DNA of 64,000 bases, from assembly GCA_963720645.1 (NCBI GenBank), contig CAVRFX010000008.1, positions 124,001 through 188,000 on the forward strand, written 5' to 3'. Made by a program: the position numbers and the translations under genes. The stretch comes from RYN-230 sp963720645. Lineage in GTDB: Bacteria; Actinomycetota; Actinomycetes; Streptosporangiales; Streptosporangiaceae. The notes below the pieces were generated by a model. That model was not told the origin of the DNA, ran no database searches, and was given only the letters and a program-made list of their open reading frames with translations. Shown here piece after piece: positions 17,047 to 26,624 of the stretch (its first letter is position 1; the number at the start of each line of letters is the position of its first letter).

Positions 17047-17904
17047 CTAAGCTCCAGCCGCGACCGCCAACGCCCTAGCGGTCAGCACCCGCGCCAGGTG
17101 GCGCCGGTAGTCGGGCGCGCCATGCAAGTCTGCAGGCGGCTGCGATTCCTCGTCGGCGTGCGCTGCGGCCGCCCGCAGGGCGCTACGGTCGGCCTCGGCC
17201 CCGGCGACCGCCTCTTCTGCCGCCCGGGCCCGCACCGGAACAGGGCCCATGTTCGTGAGCCCGATCCGGGCCTCCGCCACATGCCCATTCGAACGCCGGG
17301 CTATGGCGGCTACCCCTACGGTCGCCCACGACTGGGCCGTCCGGTGGAACTTCTCATAACGATAGCCCCATGCCGGGCCGAGCTTGGGCACCCGGACCCC
17401 GGTGAGCACCTCGCCGGGATCCAGCGCCGTCGTCAGGTAGTCGACGAAGAAATCCGCGGCCCCGATCTCCCGGTCCCCGCCCGGTCCCCGCGCGATCATG
17501 GTCGCGCCGAGGGCCACCGCCACCGCAGGCAGGTCCCCCGCGGGGTCGGCGTGAGCCAGGGAGCCGCCCAGCGTGCCGCGATGCCGGACGGCCGGGTCGG
17601 CGACCGTGCCGGTCGCCTCGGAAAGCAGCCCGCAGTGCTCGCGGACCAGCGGGTCCCGGACGACCTCGGCGTGCGTGGTCAGCGCGCCGATCCACAGGGT
17701 CTCCCCGTCGTCCCGGACGCCCCGGAGCTCGCTGAGATGGCCCAGGTCCACCAGCAGTTCCGGGTAGGCCAGCCGGAGCCGCAGCAGCGGGAGCAGGCTC
17801 TGCCCGCCCGCGATGACCTTGGCGTCCTCACCGCCGTCGGCGAGCGCCCGGACCGCCTCGTCCAGCGACGACGGCCGGATGTACTCGAATGCCGCCGGGA
17901 TCAT
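17047..17904 (-). CDS. coxM: molybdenum hydroxylase FAD subunit (CoxM/CutM-like)
   Basis: The medium, FAD-binding subunit of a xanthine-oxidase-family hydroxylase passes electrons from the iron-sulfur subunit to an acceptor. FAD motifs are visible: AGGQSLLPLLRLRL near residue 32 and TLGGSLAHADPAGDLP near 111. The 285-residue length is normal. ATG 17904 overlaps the large-subunit stop (ATGA). The symbol describes homology only; CO as substrate is not implied. Confidence 0.92.
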   Translation of the reverse strand: MIPAAFEYIRPSSLDEAVRALADGGEDAKVIAGGQSLLPLLRLRLAYPELLVDLGHLSELRGVRDDGETLWIGALTTHAEVVRDPLVREHCGLLSEATGTVADPAVRHRGTLGGSLAHADPAGDLPAVAVALGATMIARGPGGDREIGAADFFVDYLTTALDPGEVLTGVRVPKLGPAWGYRYEKFHRTAQSWATVGVAAIARRSNGHVAEARIGLTNMGPVPVRARAAEEAVAGAEADRSALRAAAAHADEESQPPADLHGAPDYRRHLARVLTARALAVAAGA

Positions 17905-20402
17905 TCCGCACCTCCGTGAGCCTGCCCACCGTTTGATGGCGCGGCATCGCTGCCGTGTGCCTCCGCCGCGTCCTCGCCGCTCACGTGCCCGACGGCCCCG
18001 TGGGCCTCGGTGGCGGAGTCCCCGGTGACCTGGGTGCCCGGGCCGGTGTCCCGGGCGGCCTTGAGGGCCCGCCAGACCCGCTCCGGCGTGCACGGCATCA
18101 CGACGTCGCGGATGCCGAACGGGCGGAGCGCGTCGATGACCGCGTTGACCACGGCCGGGGTGGAGGCGATCGTGCCGGCCTCCCCGACGCCCTTGACCCC
18201 GAGCGGGTTCGTGGTCGCCGGGGTCTGCGTCCGGCCGGTCGTGAAGTGCGGCAGGTCCGCCGCGCTCGGCAGCAGGTAATCGGCCATGGTGGTCGTGGTC
18301 AGGTTGCCCTCGTCGTCGTAGATGGCCTCCTCGAACAGGGCCTGGGCGATGCCCTGGGCCAGCCCGCCGTGCACCTGGCCGTCCACGATGAGCGGGTTCA
18401 CCACGTTGCCGACGTCGTCTACGGCCACGTAGCTGCGGATCTTCACCTCGCCGGTCTCGGTGTCGACCTCCGTGGCGCACAGGTGCGTCCCGTGCGGGTA
18501 GGAGAAGTTGTTCGGGTCGTAGGTGGCGTCGGAGTCGATGTTCGGCTCCACGCCGTCCGGCAGGTCATGGGCGGCGAACGTGGCCAGCGCGATCTCCTGG
18601 ATGGTCTTGGCCACACCGTCACTGCCGCGGACGCTGAACTTGCCCGCCGAGAACTCGATCTCCTCGGGCGGCGCCTCCAGCATGGCCGAGGCGATCACCT
18701 TGGCCTTGGCGATGACTTTCTCGCACGCCCCGTGGACCGCCACCCCGCCCACGGTCAGCGACCGGGACCCGTAGGTGTCCATGCCCTTGGGCGAGACCTG
18801 GGTGTCGCCGTGCAGGACCCGGACATCCTCGAACGGGACGCCCAGCTTGTCCGCGACGATCTGGCTCCACGCGGTCTCGTGGCCCTGGCCGTGCGCGCTC
18901 GACCCCGTGACCACCTCGACCTTGCCGGTCGGCAGCATCCGGATCGAGGCGTGCTCCCAGCCGCCCGCCCCGTAGGCCAGCGAGCCGAGCACCCGGGACG
19001 GCGCCAGCCCGCACATCTCGGTGTAGGTGGAGATGCCGATCCCGAGCTGCACCGGGTCATGGCTGTCCCGCCGCTGCTCCTGCTCGACGCGCAGCTCGTC
19101 GTAGCCGAACATCTCCTTGGCCTTGGCCGTGGCCGCCTCGTAGTTGCCGCTGTCGTAGGTGAGGCCGGCGATCGTGGTGTACGGGAACTCCTCGTGCTTG
19201 ATCCAGTTCCGCTCGCGCAGTTCCAGCGGCTCGATGCCCAGCTCGAAGGCCAGGTCGTCCATGATCCGCTCGATGGCGAACGTGGCCTCCGGGCGCCCGG
19301 CGCCACGGTAGGCGTCGGTCGGCATCTTGGTCGTGAACACGCCGGTGCAGCGGAACGAGAGCGCGTCCATCTTGTAGATGCTGTTGAACATGAACGCACC
19401 CAGCAGCGGCACGCCCGGCGTGACCAGCATCAGGTAGGCGCCCATGTCGGCCAGCAGGTCCACGGACAGGCCGCGCAGCCGGCCGTCCCGCTCCGCGGCG
19501 ATCCGGATCCGCTGCCACTGGTCCCGGCCGTGGTGCACGGTCAGGTTGCCCTCGCTGCGTGACTCGGTCCACTTGACCGGCCGGCCGACCTTGCGCGAGA
19601 TCAGCAGGGCCAGCACTTCCTCGGCGGTCACCTGCAGCTTCGAGCCGAAGCCGCCGCCCACGTCCGGCGCGATAACCCGGATGTTGTGTTCCGGGATCCC
19701 GGTGACCAGGGCCAGCATCACGCGCAGCACGTGCGGGATCTGGGTCGCCGACCACAGCGTGAACTCGTCGCCCTCATTCCAGCCCACCACCGCGCGGGGT
19801 TCCATGGCGCTGGGGATCAGCCGCTGCTGGCGGTAGTTCCGCTCCAGGACCACCGGCGCGTCGCGGAACGCCGCGTCGATGTCACCGTTGCCGAACACCC
19901 ACTCGAAGCTCTTGTTCCCGGCCTCGTGGACCTTGGGGGAGGACTCGTCCAGCGCGGTGCGGATGTCCAGCACCGGCGGCAGCGGCTCGTAGTCCACGTC
20001 CACCGCCTCGAGCGCGTCCGCGGCCTCGTAGCGGTTCCGGGCCACCACGCAGGCCACGGCCTCGCCCACGTAGCGGACCTCGTCGGTGGCCATCGGCGGG
20101 TGCGCGGGGATGACGATGTCCGGGGTGACCGGCCAGGCGCAGGGCAGGCTGCCCTGCTCGTCCGCGAAGTCGGCGCCGGAGAAGGCGGCGATGACGCCCG
20201 GGGACTGCAGCGCCCCGCTCACGTCCACCCGGGTGATCCGGGCGTGGGCGAACGGGCTGCGCACGTAACAGACGTGCAGCATCCCCGGCAGGATGATGTT
20301 GTCGGTCCAGTTGGTCTTCCCGGTGACCAGGCGGGCGTCCTCCTTGCGCGGGCGGGCCCGGCCGAGTTCCGCCTCCGGCTGGGCCTGTGTCTCGGCGGTC
20401 AT
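17901..20402 (-). CDS. coxL: molybdenum hydroxylase large subunit, form II CO-dehydrogenase-like
   Basis: The 833-residue Mo-cofactor subunit of the xanthine oxidase/CO dehydrogenase family. The active-site loop reads AYRGAGR (in MPTDAYRGAGRPEATFA), the form II signature, not the AYxCSFR of true form I CO dehydrogenase with its Cu-binding Cys. Other cofactor motifs are PDVGGGFGSK, SSAHGQGHET and the C-terminal KGVGEAGTIAS with its catalytic Glu. I chose ATG 20402, which overlaps the small-subunit stop (ATGA). The C-terminal 60 or so residues are a His/Ala/Gly-rich extension. The substrate is probably an aldehyde or a heterocycle. Confidence 0.93.
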   Translation of the reverse strand: MTAETQAQPEAELGRARPRKEDARLVTGKTNWTDNIILPGMLHVCYVRSPFAHARITRVDVSGALQSPGVIAAFSGADFADEQGSLPCAWPVTPDIVIPAHPPMATDEVRYVGEAVACVVARNRYEAADALEAVDVDYEPLPPVLDIRTALDESSPKVHEAGNKSFEWVFGNGDIDAAFRDAPVVLERNYRQQRLIPSAMEPRAVVGWNEGDEFTLWSATQIPHVLRVMLALVTGIPEHNIRVIAPDVGGGFGSKLQVTAEEVLALLISRKVGRPVKWTESRSEGNLTVHHGRDQWQRIRIAAERDGRLRGLSVDLLADMGAYLMLVTPGVPLLGAFMFNSIYKMDALSFRCTGVFTTKMPTDAYRGAGRPEATFAIERIMDDLAFELGIEPLELRERNWIKHEEFPYTTIAGLTYDSGNYEAATAKAKEMFGYDELRVEQEQRRDSHDPVQLGIGISTYTEMCGLAPSRVLGSLAYGAGGWEHASIRMLPTGKVEVVTGSSAHGQGHETAWSQIVADKLGVPFEDVRVLHGDTQVSPKGMDTYGSRSLTVGGVAVHGACEKVIAKAKVIASAMLEAPPEEIEFSAGKFSVRGSDGVAKTIQEIALATFAAHDLPDGVEPNIDSDATYDPNNFSYPHGTHLCATEVDTETGEVKIRSYVAVDDVGNVVNPLIVDGQVHGGLAQGIAQALFEEAIYDDEGNLTTTTMADYLLPSAADLPHFTTGRTQTPATTNPLGVKGVGEAGTIASTPAVVNAVIDALRPFGIRDVVMPCTPERVWRALKAARDTGPGTQVTGDSATEAHGAVGHVSGEDAAEAHGSDAAPSNGGQAHGGAE

Positions 20403-20869
20403 GCCGACGTCACCCCCGTCCCGGCCGCGCGGCGTACCGCGCGGACGATGTTCTCGTAGCCGGTGCACCGGCAGAGGTTGCCCTCCAGGCCCTCGCGGAT
20501 CTCCTGGTCGCTGGGATCGGGGTTCTCGCGCAGCAGGTCAGCGGCCGCCATGATCATTCCGGGCGTGCAGTACCCGCACTGCAGGGCGTGCTCGGAGTGG
20601 AAGGCCTTCTGCAGCGGGTGCCACTCGCCGTTGGCCATGCCCTCGATCGTGGTGACCTCACTGCCATCCGCCTGGACCGCCAGGACGGAGCAGCTCTTGA
20701 CCGAGACCCCATCGAGGTGGACGGTACATGCGCCGCAGTTAGAGGTGTCGCACCCGATGGGCGTGCCGGTCTTGCCGGCCCGCTCCCGCAAGTAGTGCAC
20801 CAGCAGCAGGCGGGGTTCGACGTCGTCCTCATAACTGACGCCATCGACCTTGACGGTTATCCGTGTCAT
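20399..20869 (-). CDS. coxS: molybdenum hydroxylase 2Fe-2S subunit (CoxS-like)
   Basis: The 156-residue subunit carries two 2Fe-2S clusters. The N-terminal plant-type cluster uses the cysteines of GCDTSNCGACTVHLDG and the following CSVLAV. The C-terminal cluster uses CGYCTPGMIM and LCRCTGYENIV. It is the first gene of the operon coxS-coxL-coxM-coxG-like, with overlaps throughout, and starts at ATG 20869 behind ggaggagctcgg. Confidence 0.94.
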   Translation of the reverse strand: MTRITVKVDGVSYEDDVEPRLLLVHYLRERAGKTGTPIGCDTSNCGACTVHLDGVSVKSCSVLAVQADGSEVTTIEGMANGEWHPLQKAFHSEHALQCGYCTPGMIMAAADLLRENPDPSDQEIREGLEGNLCRCTGYENIVRAVRRAAGTGVTSA

Positions 20870-21007
20870 CCGAGCTCCTCCTCAGGAGACGGCTGTGGCT
20901 CCTGATGACAACCTAGGACGGCGGCCTCCGGCGCACCAGTCCCCGCCTGCGCTCATCCTGATACACGTCGGTGACGTTGCGTCATCAGATGTGGGCCCGC
21001 CGCTACC

Positions 21008-21727
21008 TCAGGCCGTGTCGAGGACCTGGAACATCTCGGCCAGGCGGCCGGCCGGGAGCCCGCCCCGCTCCGCCGTGCGGGTCATCCAGGCGCGGAGGAA
21101 CTCCTCCAGATCATCCAGGTGCCCGGTCTGGCTCTCGTGAGCGCGCAGCGCGGCGATCTTCCGGGGGAACACGTCCGTGGCGTCCACGTAGTGATCAGCG
21201 CCGGGGGCGGCGGAGATCCACACCTCGCGGACCGTCCAGGGCTCCAGCCCTTCGTCGGCGAGCAGTTCCGGCCACGCGAAGGGGTTGCGGGCGTCCGGGT
21301 AGACCGCGTCCAGGGCCGCGGCGCCTACGGCCCGGTGATCGGGATGGTTGCCTGCGACCCGCACGTAGTTGCGTTCCGGCGACGGGCAGACCAGCCGGTC
21401 CGGGCGGACCTGCCGGATGACCCGGGACAGGTCCTTGCGCAGCCCCAGGGTCGGCTCCACCCGGCCGTCCGGGTAGCCGAGGAACCTGAGGTCGTGCACG
21501 CCGAGGGCCGCGGCCGCCGCCGTCTGCTCCTTGCGGCGCATCGGGGCCATCTCCGCGCGCGGCAGGGCCTCATCGAAGCCGCCGGCGTCACCGTCGGTGA
21601 CGAGGCAGTAGGTGACCTCGATCCCGGCGTCGGTCCACAGCGCGACGGTGCCCGCGGCGCTGAAGTCGATGTCGTCCGGGTGCGCGGCGATCACCAGGGC
21701 ACGCTGGATCTCGGAGTCACTGAGCAT
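21008..21727 (-). CDS. PIG-L family deacetylase
   Basis: The 239-residue zinc-dependent de-N-acetylase of the LmbE/PIG-L superfamily carries the metal motif AHPDDIDFSAAG near the N-terminus and GNHPDHRAVG in the middle (metal-binding His). MshB, Mca and many sugar deacetylases belong here, and the substrate cannot be named. It starts at ATG 21727, 161 nt downstream of the aldehyde dehydrogenase stop on the same strand. A hairpin lies between, so it is probably transcribed separately. Confidence 0.88.
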   Translation of the reverse strand: MLSDSEIQRALVIAAHPDDIDFSAAGTVALWTDAGIEVTYCLVTDGDAGGFDEALPRAEMAPMRRKEQTAAAAALGVHDLRFLGYPDGRVEPTLGLRKDLSRVIRQVRPDRLVCPSPERNYVRVAGNHPDHRAVGAAALDAVYPDARNPFAWPELLADEGLEPWTVREVWISAAPGADHYVDATDVFPRKIAALRAHESQTGHLDDLEEFLRAWMTRTAERGGLPAGRLAEMFQVLDTA

Positions 21728-21844
21728 GATCCCGATCCTACGGACGACCGCATCCCGTCACGCGCGCGGAGGCGGCCCGGCGGACAGACCGTTAGATGTC
21801 CTCCTGGGCCGGGCGGGGCCAGGAGGCGGCCTCCGGGCCTCAGC

Positions 21845-21877
21845 CAGGCTGGCGCCCCCCGCGGGGACGCCAGCCTG
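21845..21877 (-). terminator. stem-loop after the aldehyde dehydrogenase gene
   Basis: Perfect 10-bp arms caggctggcg (21845-21854) and cgccagcctg (21868-21877) with a 13-nt GC-rich loop, starting 10 nt past the stop at 21887. There is no T run, as is common in actinobacterial terminators. Confidence 0.6.
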
Positions 21878-21886
21878 CCGCCTTCG

Positions 21887-23338
21887 TCAGTCCAGCGACG
21901 ACATGACGTGCTTGATCCGGGTGTAGTCCTCGAACCCGTACATGGACAGGTCCTTGCCGTAGCCCGAGTGCTTGAAGCCGCCGTGCGGCATCTCGGCGAC
22001 CAGCGGGATGTGCGTGTTGATCCACACGCAGCCGAAGTCGAGCCCGCGGGCCATCCGCATGGCGCGGCCGTGATCGGTGGTCCACACCGACGAGGCCAGG
22101 CCGTACTCGGTCCCGTTCGCCCAGGCCAGCGCCTCGTCCTCGGCACTGAATTCCTGGACCGTGATGACCGGGCCGAACACCTCCTGCTGGATGATCTCGT
22201 CGTCCTGGCTCAGCCCGGTGACCACGCTGGGCTCGAAGAAGAAGCCGCGGCTGCCGATCCGGTTTCCCCCGGTACGCACCTCTGCGTGGCGGGGCAGCCG
22301 GTCGATGAACCCGCTCACCCGGGCCAGCTGGTTCTCGTTGTTCAGCGGCCCGAAGTCGGCGTCCGGCACGTCGGGGCCGGCCACGGTCTGCTCCCGGGCC
22401 TTCTCGACCAGGGCATCGGCCAGATCGGCGGCGATGTGCGGCCCGGCCAGCACCCGGGTCGCGGCGGTGCAGTCCTGGCCCGCGTTGAAGTACCCGGCGA
22501 TCGCGATGGCCTCGGCGGTCTTGGCCGGGTCGGCGTCGTCGAACACGATCACCGGGGCCTTGCCGCCCAACTCGAGGTGGACCTTCTTGAGGTCGGCGGC
22601 GGCAGCGGAGGCCACCTCCCGGCCGGCCCGGACGCTCCCGGTGATCGAGACCATCTGCGGCACCGGGTTGGTGACCAGGGCCCGCCCGGTGTCCCGGTCC
22701 CCGCAGACCACGTTGAACACGCCGGGCGGCAGGAACTCGCCCATCAGCTCGGCCAGCAGCAGGGTGGACACGGGGGTGGTGTCGGACGGCTTGAGGACCA
22801 TGGTGTTGCCTGCCGCCAGCGCCGGGCCGAACTTCCACACCGCCATCATCATCGGGTAGTTCCACGGCGTGACCGCGGCGCACACCCCGATCGGCTCACG
22901 CCGGATGAACGAGGTGAACCCGGACATGTACTCGCCGGCCGAGCGGCCCTCCAGCATCCGCGCGGCGCCCGCGAAGAACCGGATCTGGTCCACCATCGGC
23001 GGGATCTCTTCGGACAGGGTCAGCGCGATCGGCTTGCCGGTGTTCTGAGACTCGGCCTTCACCAGCTCGTCCGCGTGGGACTCGATGGCGTCCGCGATGC
23101 GGAGCAGGGCCAGGCTCCGCTCCGCCGGGGTGGAATCGCGCCAGCCCGGGAAGGCCTCGGCCGCCGAGGCGAACGCCGCGTCCACCTCGGTCTCGCTCGA
23201 TACCGGGGCGCTGGCGAAGACGTCGCCGGTGCTCGGGTCGATCAGCTCGGACCGGCGGTCGAACGCGGTGTCCGTCCACTGACCGCCGATGAAGTTGCGC
23301 AATTCTTCCACCACGGGCCTCCGTTCGTTATCTCTCAT
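21887..23338 (-). CDS. aldehyde dehydrogenase (gamma-aminobutyraldehyde dehydrogenase type)
   Basis: The 483-residue NAD(P)-dependent aldehyde dehydrogenase oxidises an aldehyde to the acid. The catalytic Cys lies in NAGQDCTAATRV and the general-base Glu in LELGGKAPVIVF. The Rossmann part has TPWNYPMMMAVWK and KPSDTTPVSTL. It resembles aminobutyraldehyde/betaine aldehyde dehydrogenases used in polyamine and lysine breakdown. ATG 23338 overlaps the stop of the saccharopine-dehydrogenase-like gene (ATGA), so the two form an operon. The divergent amino-acid permease supports amine or amino-acid catabolism. Confidence 0.9.
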   Translation of the reverse strand: MRDNERRPVVEELRNFIGGQWTDTAFDRRSELIDPSTGDVFASAPVSSETEVDAAFASAAEAFPGWRDSTPAERSLALLRIADAIESHADELVKAESQNTGKPIALTLSEEIPPMVDQIRFFAGAARMLEGRSAGEYMSGFTSFIRREPIGVCAAVTPWNYPMMMAVWKFGPALAAGNTMVLKPSDTTPVSTLLLAELMGEFLPPGVFNVVCGDRDTGRALVTNPVPQMVSITGSVRAGREVASAAAADLKKVHLELGGKAPVIVFDDADPAKTAEAIAIAGYFNAGQDCTAATRVLAGPHIAADLADALVEKAREQTVAGPDVPDADFGPLNNENQLARVSGFIDRLPRHAEVRTGGNRIGSRGFFFEPSVVTGLSQDDEIIQQEVFGPVITVQEFSAEDEALAWANGTEYGLASSVWTTDHGRAMRMARGLDFGCVWINTHIPLVAEMPHGGFKHSGYGKDLSMYGFEDYTRIKHVMSSLD

Positions 23339-24555
23339 GATTGTGTTGCGGCGCCGGGCGTCCGCTCCTCACAGGCCCAAGGCGATCCATAGTCGCGCAG
23401 CAGGTCCAGGAAGGGAACAGGCGGCAGGGCTTCCGGGCCGAGCACCCCCGAGCCGGACCAGGCTCCCGAGTCCATCAGCTCGAGCGCCACCACCGGGTTG
23501 ACCGCGGTCTGCCAGACCACCGCCTGGGAGCCGTACTCCGCCATGGACCAGGCGTTGTCCACCACGTGGTGCAGGTAGACCTCGCGGGGCGCACCGTCCT
23601 TCCCGGTCCCGGTCACCCAGGTCCCGGCGCAGGTCACGCCCGTCATCTTGTCGCCGAGCGTGGCCGGATCCGGCAGGCAGGCGGCGACCACGTCACGCGG
23701 GGAGACGCTGGCCGCGCCCACCGCCACCGGGTCGGTGCGGTCCAGCCCCAGCTTGTGCAGGGTCTCCAGGACGCCGATGAACTCGGAGCCCAGGCCGTAC
23801 TTGAACGTCACCCGGCGGGCATCGAGCCAGCGCGGCATCAGCAGCACTTCCTCGTGCTCGACGTTGACGCACTCGACCGGGCCGATGCCGGCCGGGAACG
23901 TGAACACCTCGGGCTCGCTGAACGGCGGGGTGGTGAACCAGCCCCGGCCCTTTTCCCAGATGACCGGGGGGTTGAGGCACTCCTCGATCGTGGTCCAGAT
24001 GGAGAAGGTCGGGGCGAAGTCGTAGCCGGCCACCTCCAGGTTGGCGCCGTCGCGCACGCCGAGCTGGTCGATCTCGCCGAACAGCTCGTCGGCGGCGTAC
24101 CGGGCGAACACGTCGGACAGGCCCGGCTCCACGCCCATGCCCGCCAGCGCCAGCCTGCCCGACTCCTCCCACCGGGGCGCCAGGGCGAACTGGTCGTCGC
24201 CCAGCTTCACGCCGGTCCGCTGGTACGGCGCGTCGGGATCCGGGTGGGACAGCGACATGGCCATATCCATGTAGTGCACCCGGGCGTGCAGCGCGGCGGT
24301 GAACAGCGGCATCACGAACCGCGGGTCGGTGGCGTTCATCAGCACGTCGCAGCGGTGCTCGGTGAGCAGGGCCGCGGTGGCGGCCTCGTCCCGGGCGTCG
24401 AGCTGCACCGCGCGGTAACTGTCCTTGGCGGCGGCCGCGTGCTGGGCGCGGGCCAGGTCGTAGTCGGCGATGATCAGGTCGGCAAAGGGACGGCGGGCGG
24501 CGATCCGGGCGAAGGCCGTACCAACCCCGCCAGCCCCGACGAGAAGGATGCGCAT
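23335..24555 (-). CDS. saccharopine dehydrogenase-like oxidoreductase
   Basis: The 406-residue protein opens with a Rossmann motif (MRILLVGAGGVGTAFARIAA) and follows the saccharopine-dehydrogenase-like fold. ATDPRFVMPLFTAALHARVHYMDMA and GMGVEPGLSDVFARYAADELF are typical. I chose ATG 24555, where the nucleotide motif begins; the open frame reaches 24648. It is first in a two-gene operon with the aldehyde dehydrogenase. The likely role is lysine or related amino-acid breakdown; the exact substrate is unknown. Confidence 0.85.
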   Translation of the reverse strand: MRILLVGAGGVGTAFARIAARRPFADLIIADYDLARAQHAAAAKDSYRAVQLDARDEAATAALLTEHRCDVLMNATDPRFVMPLFTAALHARVHYMDMAMSLSHPDPDAPYQRTGVKLGDDQFALAPRWEESGRLALAGMGVEPGLSDVFARYAADELFGEIDQLGVRDGANLEVAGYDFAPTFSIWTTIEECLNPPVIWEKGRGWFTTPPFSEPEVFTFPAGIGPVECVNVEHEEVLLMPRWLDARRVTFKYGLGSEFIGVLETLHKLGLDRTDPVAVGAASVSPRDVVAACLPDPATLGDKMTGVTCAGTWVTGTGKDGAPREVYLHHVVDNAWSMAEYGSQAVVWQTAVNPVVALELMDSGAWSGSGVLGPEALPPVPFLDLLRDYGSPWACEERTPGAATQS

Positions 24556-24826
24556 ACCCGCGATCCTAGCCTTCCACCGGTCGGTACAACACGGGACCAG
24601 TCGTGATACGTACCCGTTACGACGGAAATCGTTGCCGAGGCGGCCCATACATGCTAGAACCGTGGCAGTTGGGTAGATGCTTATAGTTGGCGCTACGCAC
24701 TGTCCGCAAAATGCTCAGCCGACCCGGATCGGTCCTCTCGACGGGATACCCCGTCCGGGCCGGCCGGGCGGCCTTGTCCGAGTTTCTGCACCCGACTCAT
24801 TCGGGTAGTTGCCAGGAGGGGGAGCC
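24556..24826. promoter_or_regulatory. divergent promoter region of catabolic operon and permease
   Basis: A 271-bp region of noticeably lower GC than its surroundings (for example tagatgcttatagttgg). TATAGT at 24682-24687 is a good -10 candidate for the rightward permease. ACCGTG 17 bp upstream is a weak -35. The permease ribosome site aggaggggga lies just before 24827. No clear operator was found. Confidence 0.35.
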
Positions 24827-26389
24827 ATGGCGACCGCTACGCCGGAGGCTCAGCCAGTCGAAGAATCCAGGGACAAGGGGCTGAAGACCGGCGCCCTGGG
24901 CCTGGTGTCCAGTGTGGTCATGGGAGTGGCCTCGACGGCGCCCGCGTACAGTCTGGCCGCGACCCTGTTCTTCGTGGTTGCGCTGGTCGGCCTGCACTCC
25001 CCATCCGTTGCCGTGCTGGCGTTCGTGCCGATTTTCCTCTGCTCCATCGGCTACAGCGAGCTGAACAAGGCCGATCCGGACTGCGGGACCACGTTCACCT
25101 GGGCGTCCCGGGCGTTCGGCCCGAAGACGGGGTGGGCAGGCGGCTGGGGCATCGTGGCCGCGGACATCCTGGTCATGGCCAGCCTGGCCCAGGTGGCCGG
25201 GCAGTATTTCTTCTTCCTTATCCAGGGTCCGAACAGTTCCATCGGCGCGAACGCGTCCGGGGGCTGGGTGCTGCTGGTGGGCATCGTGTGGATCATCCTG
25301 ATGACCTACATCTGCTACCGCGGCATCGAGGTCTCGGCCAACTTCCAGAAAGTCCTGCTGGGCATCGAGATCGTCATGCTCCTGGTCATGTCGGTCACCG
25401 CCCTGATCAAGGTGGGTGTCAGCCATCCGGCGGGATCGCTGACGCCAAGCTTCGGCTGGCTGCTGCCCACCCACATCACGTTGTCGGAATTCATCGGCGG
25501 CGTCATCCTCATGCTGTTCATCTACTGGGGCTGGGACACCGCCGTCTCGGTCAACGAGGAAACGAAGGACAAGAACAAGACGCCGGGCCGGGCGGCGATC
25601 ATCTCCACCGTGCTGCTGCTGATCACCTACGTGATCGTCATCGTCTCGATGCAGGCGTTCGCCGGGGTTGGCAGCAAGGGGGTCGGGCTGACCAACCCGG
25701 CGCACCAGTTCGACGTGCTGTCGGTGACCGGCGGCGCCATCTTCGGCACCTCCGGGTTCGGCACGTTCCTGTCCCGGCTGCTGATCCTCATGGTGCTCAG
25801 CTCGGCTGCCGCCTCGACCCAGACCACGATCCTGCCGACGGCCCGCACCACCCTGTCGATGGCCGCCTACAAGGCGCTCCCCGCATCGTTCGCCAAGATC
25901 CACCCCAAGAACCTGACGCCGACGGTGTCCACGATCACGATGGGCGTCATCTCCATCGCCCTGTACATCCCGCTGAACTACCTCTCCGGCGGTAACCCGA
26001 TCGCCGACGCGGTTACCGCAATCGGGCTGTACATCGCCTTCTACTACGGGCTGACCGGCTTCGCGTGCGTCTGGTACTACCGGCGCACCCTGACCAGCAG
26101 CGCCCGTAACCTGTGGATGCGCGGCATCCTGCCCGGCCTGGGCGGCCTGCTCATGTACGCCGCAGGCATCTACGCGCTGCAGAGCGACTGGGTGTCAACC
26201 AGCGGCTACACGTACTGGACCGTCCCCGGGCTGGAATGGAAGATCGGCGGGATCTTCATCATCGCCTTCCTGGCCGCGGTGGCCGGGGTGCTCGGCTTCG
26301 TCTACATGCGGGTCACCGCGCCCGCGTTCTTCCGGAAGGAAACGCTGACCCGGGGCACGCCCACGCTGGTTCCTGACCCCGACGCATAG
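24827..26389 (+). CDS. APC family amino acid/polyamine permease
   Basis: The 520-residue integral membrane protein has about 12 hydrophobic segments. The APC hallmark is at the start of TM1 (GALGLVSSVVMGVASTAPAYSLAATL), with TFTWASRAFGPKTGWAGGWG after TM2 and WDTAVSVNEETKDKNKTPGRAA further on. ATG 24827 follows the strong ribosome site aggaggggga. It is divergent from the saccharopine-dehydrogenase-like/aldehyde dehydrogenase operon and is therefore a candidate importer for that pathway's substrate. A terminator-like hairpin follows at 26411. Confidence 0.92.
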   Translation: MATATPEAQPVEESRDKGLKTGALGLVSSVVMGVASTAPAYSLAATLFFVVALVGLHSPSVAVLAFVPIFLCSIGYSELNKADPDCGTTFTWASRAFGPKTGWAGGWGIVAADILVMASLAQVAGQYFFFLIQGPNSSIGANASGGWVLLVGIVWIILMTYICYRGIEVSANFQKVLLGIEIVMLLVMSVTALIKVGVSHPAGSLTPSFGWLLPTHITLSEFIGGVILMLFIYWGWDTAVSVNEETKDKNKTPGRAAIISTVLLLITYVIVIVSMQAFAGVGSKGVGLTNPAHQFDVLSVTGGAIFGTSGFGTFLSRLLILMVLSSAAASTQTTILPTARTTLSMAAYKALPASFAKIHPKNLTPTVSTITMGVISIALYIPLNYLSGGNPIADAVTAIGLYIAFYYGLTGFACVWYYRRTLTSSARNLWMRGILPGLGGLLMYAAGIYALQSDWVSTSGYTYWTVPGLEWKIGGIFIIAFLAAVAGVLGFVYMRVTAPAFFRKETLTRGTPTLVPDPDA

Positions 26390-26410
26390 CCGGGCTGGGA
26401 TGGGCTGTCC

Positions 26411-26446
26411 GGGCTAGGGCCGCCCGGGCCAGGGCGGCCCTAGCCC
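26411..26446 (+). terminator. stem-loop terminator after the permease
   Basis: Perfect 14-bp arms gggctagggccgcc (26411-26424) and ggcggccctagccc (26433-26446) with an 8-nt loop, 22 nt after the permease stop. No U-tract follows. The next 130 nt are GC-rich ggcgccccggg-like repeats without a gene. Confidence 0.75.
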
Positions 26447-26624
26447 GTTAGGCCGCCCGGGTCAGGGCCGCCCCGGCGCCGGGCCGAGCGGGGCCCGGCC
26501 CAAGGCGCCCCGGGTCTCCGGCCTGAGGCACCCCGGGCCCCCGGCCCGGGGCACCCCCGGCGCGGTCCGGGGACATCTGCCCGGTCCAGGCCGGGATGTC
26601 GGCGGCAGCGCCTAGGCTTGACAG

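Noticed and set aside
17901..20402. True (form I) carbon monoxide dehydrogenase
   Set aside because: The active-site loop is AYRGAGR; the Cu-binding Cys of AYxCSFR is absent.
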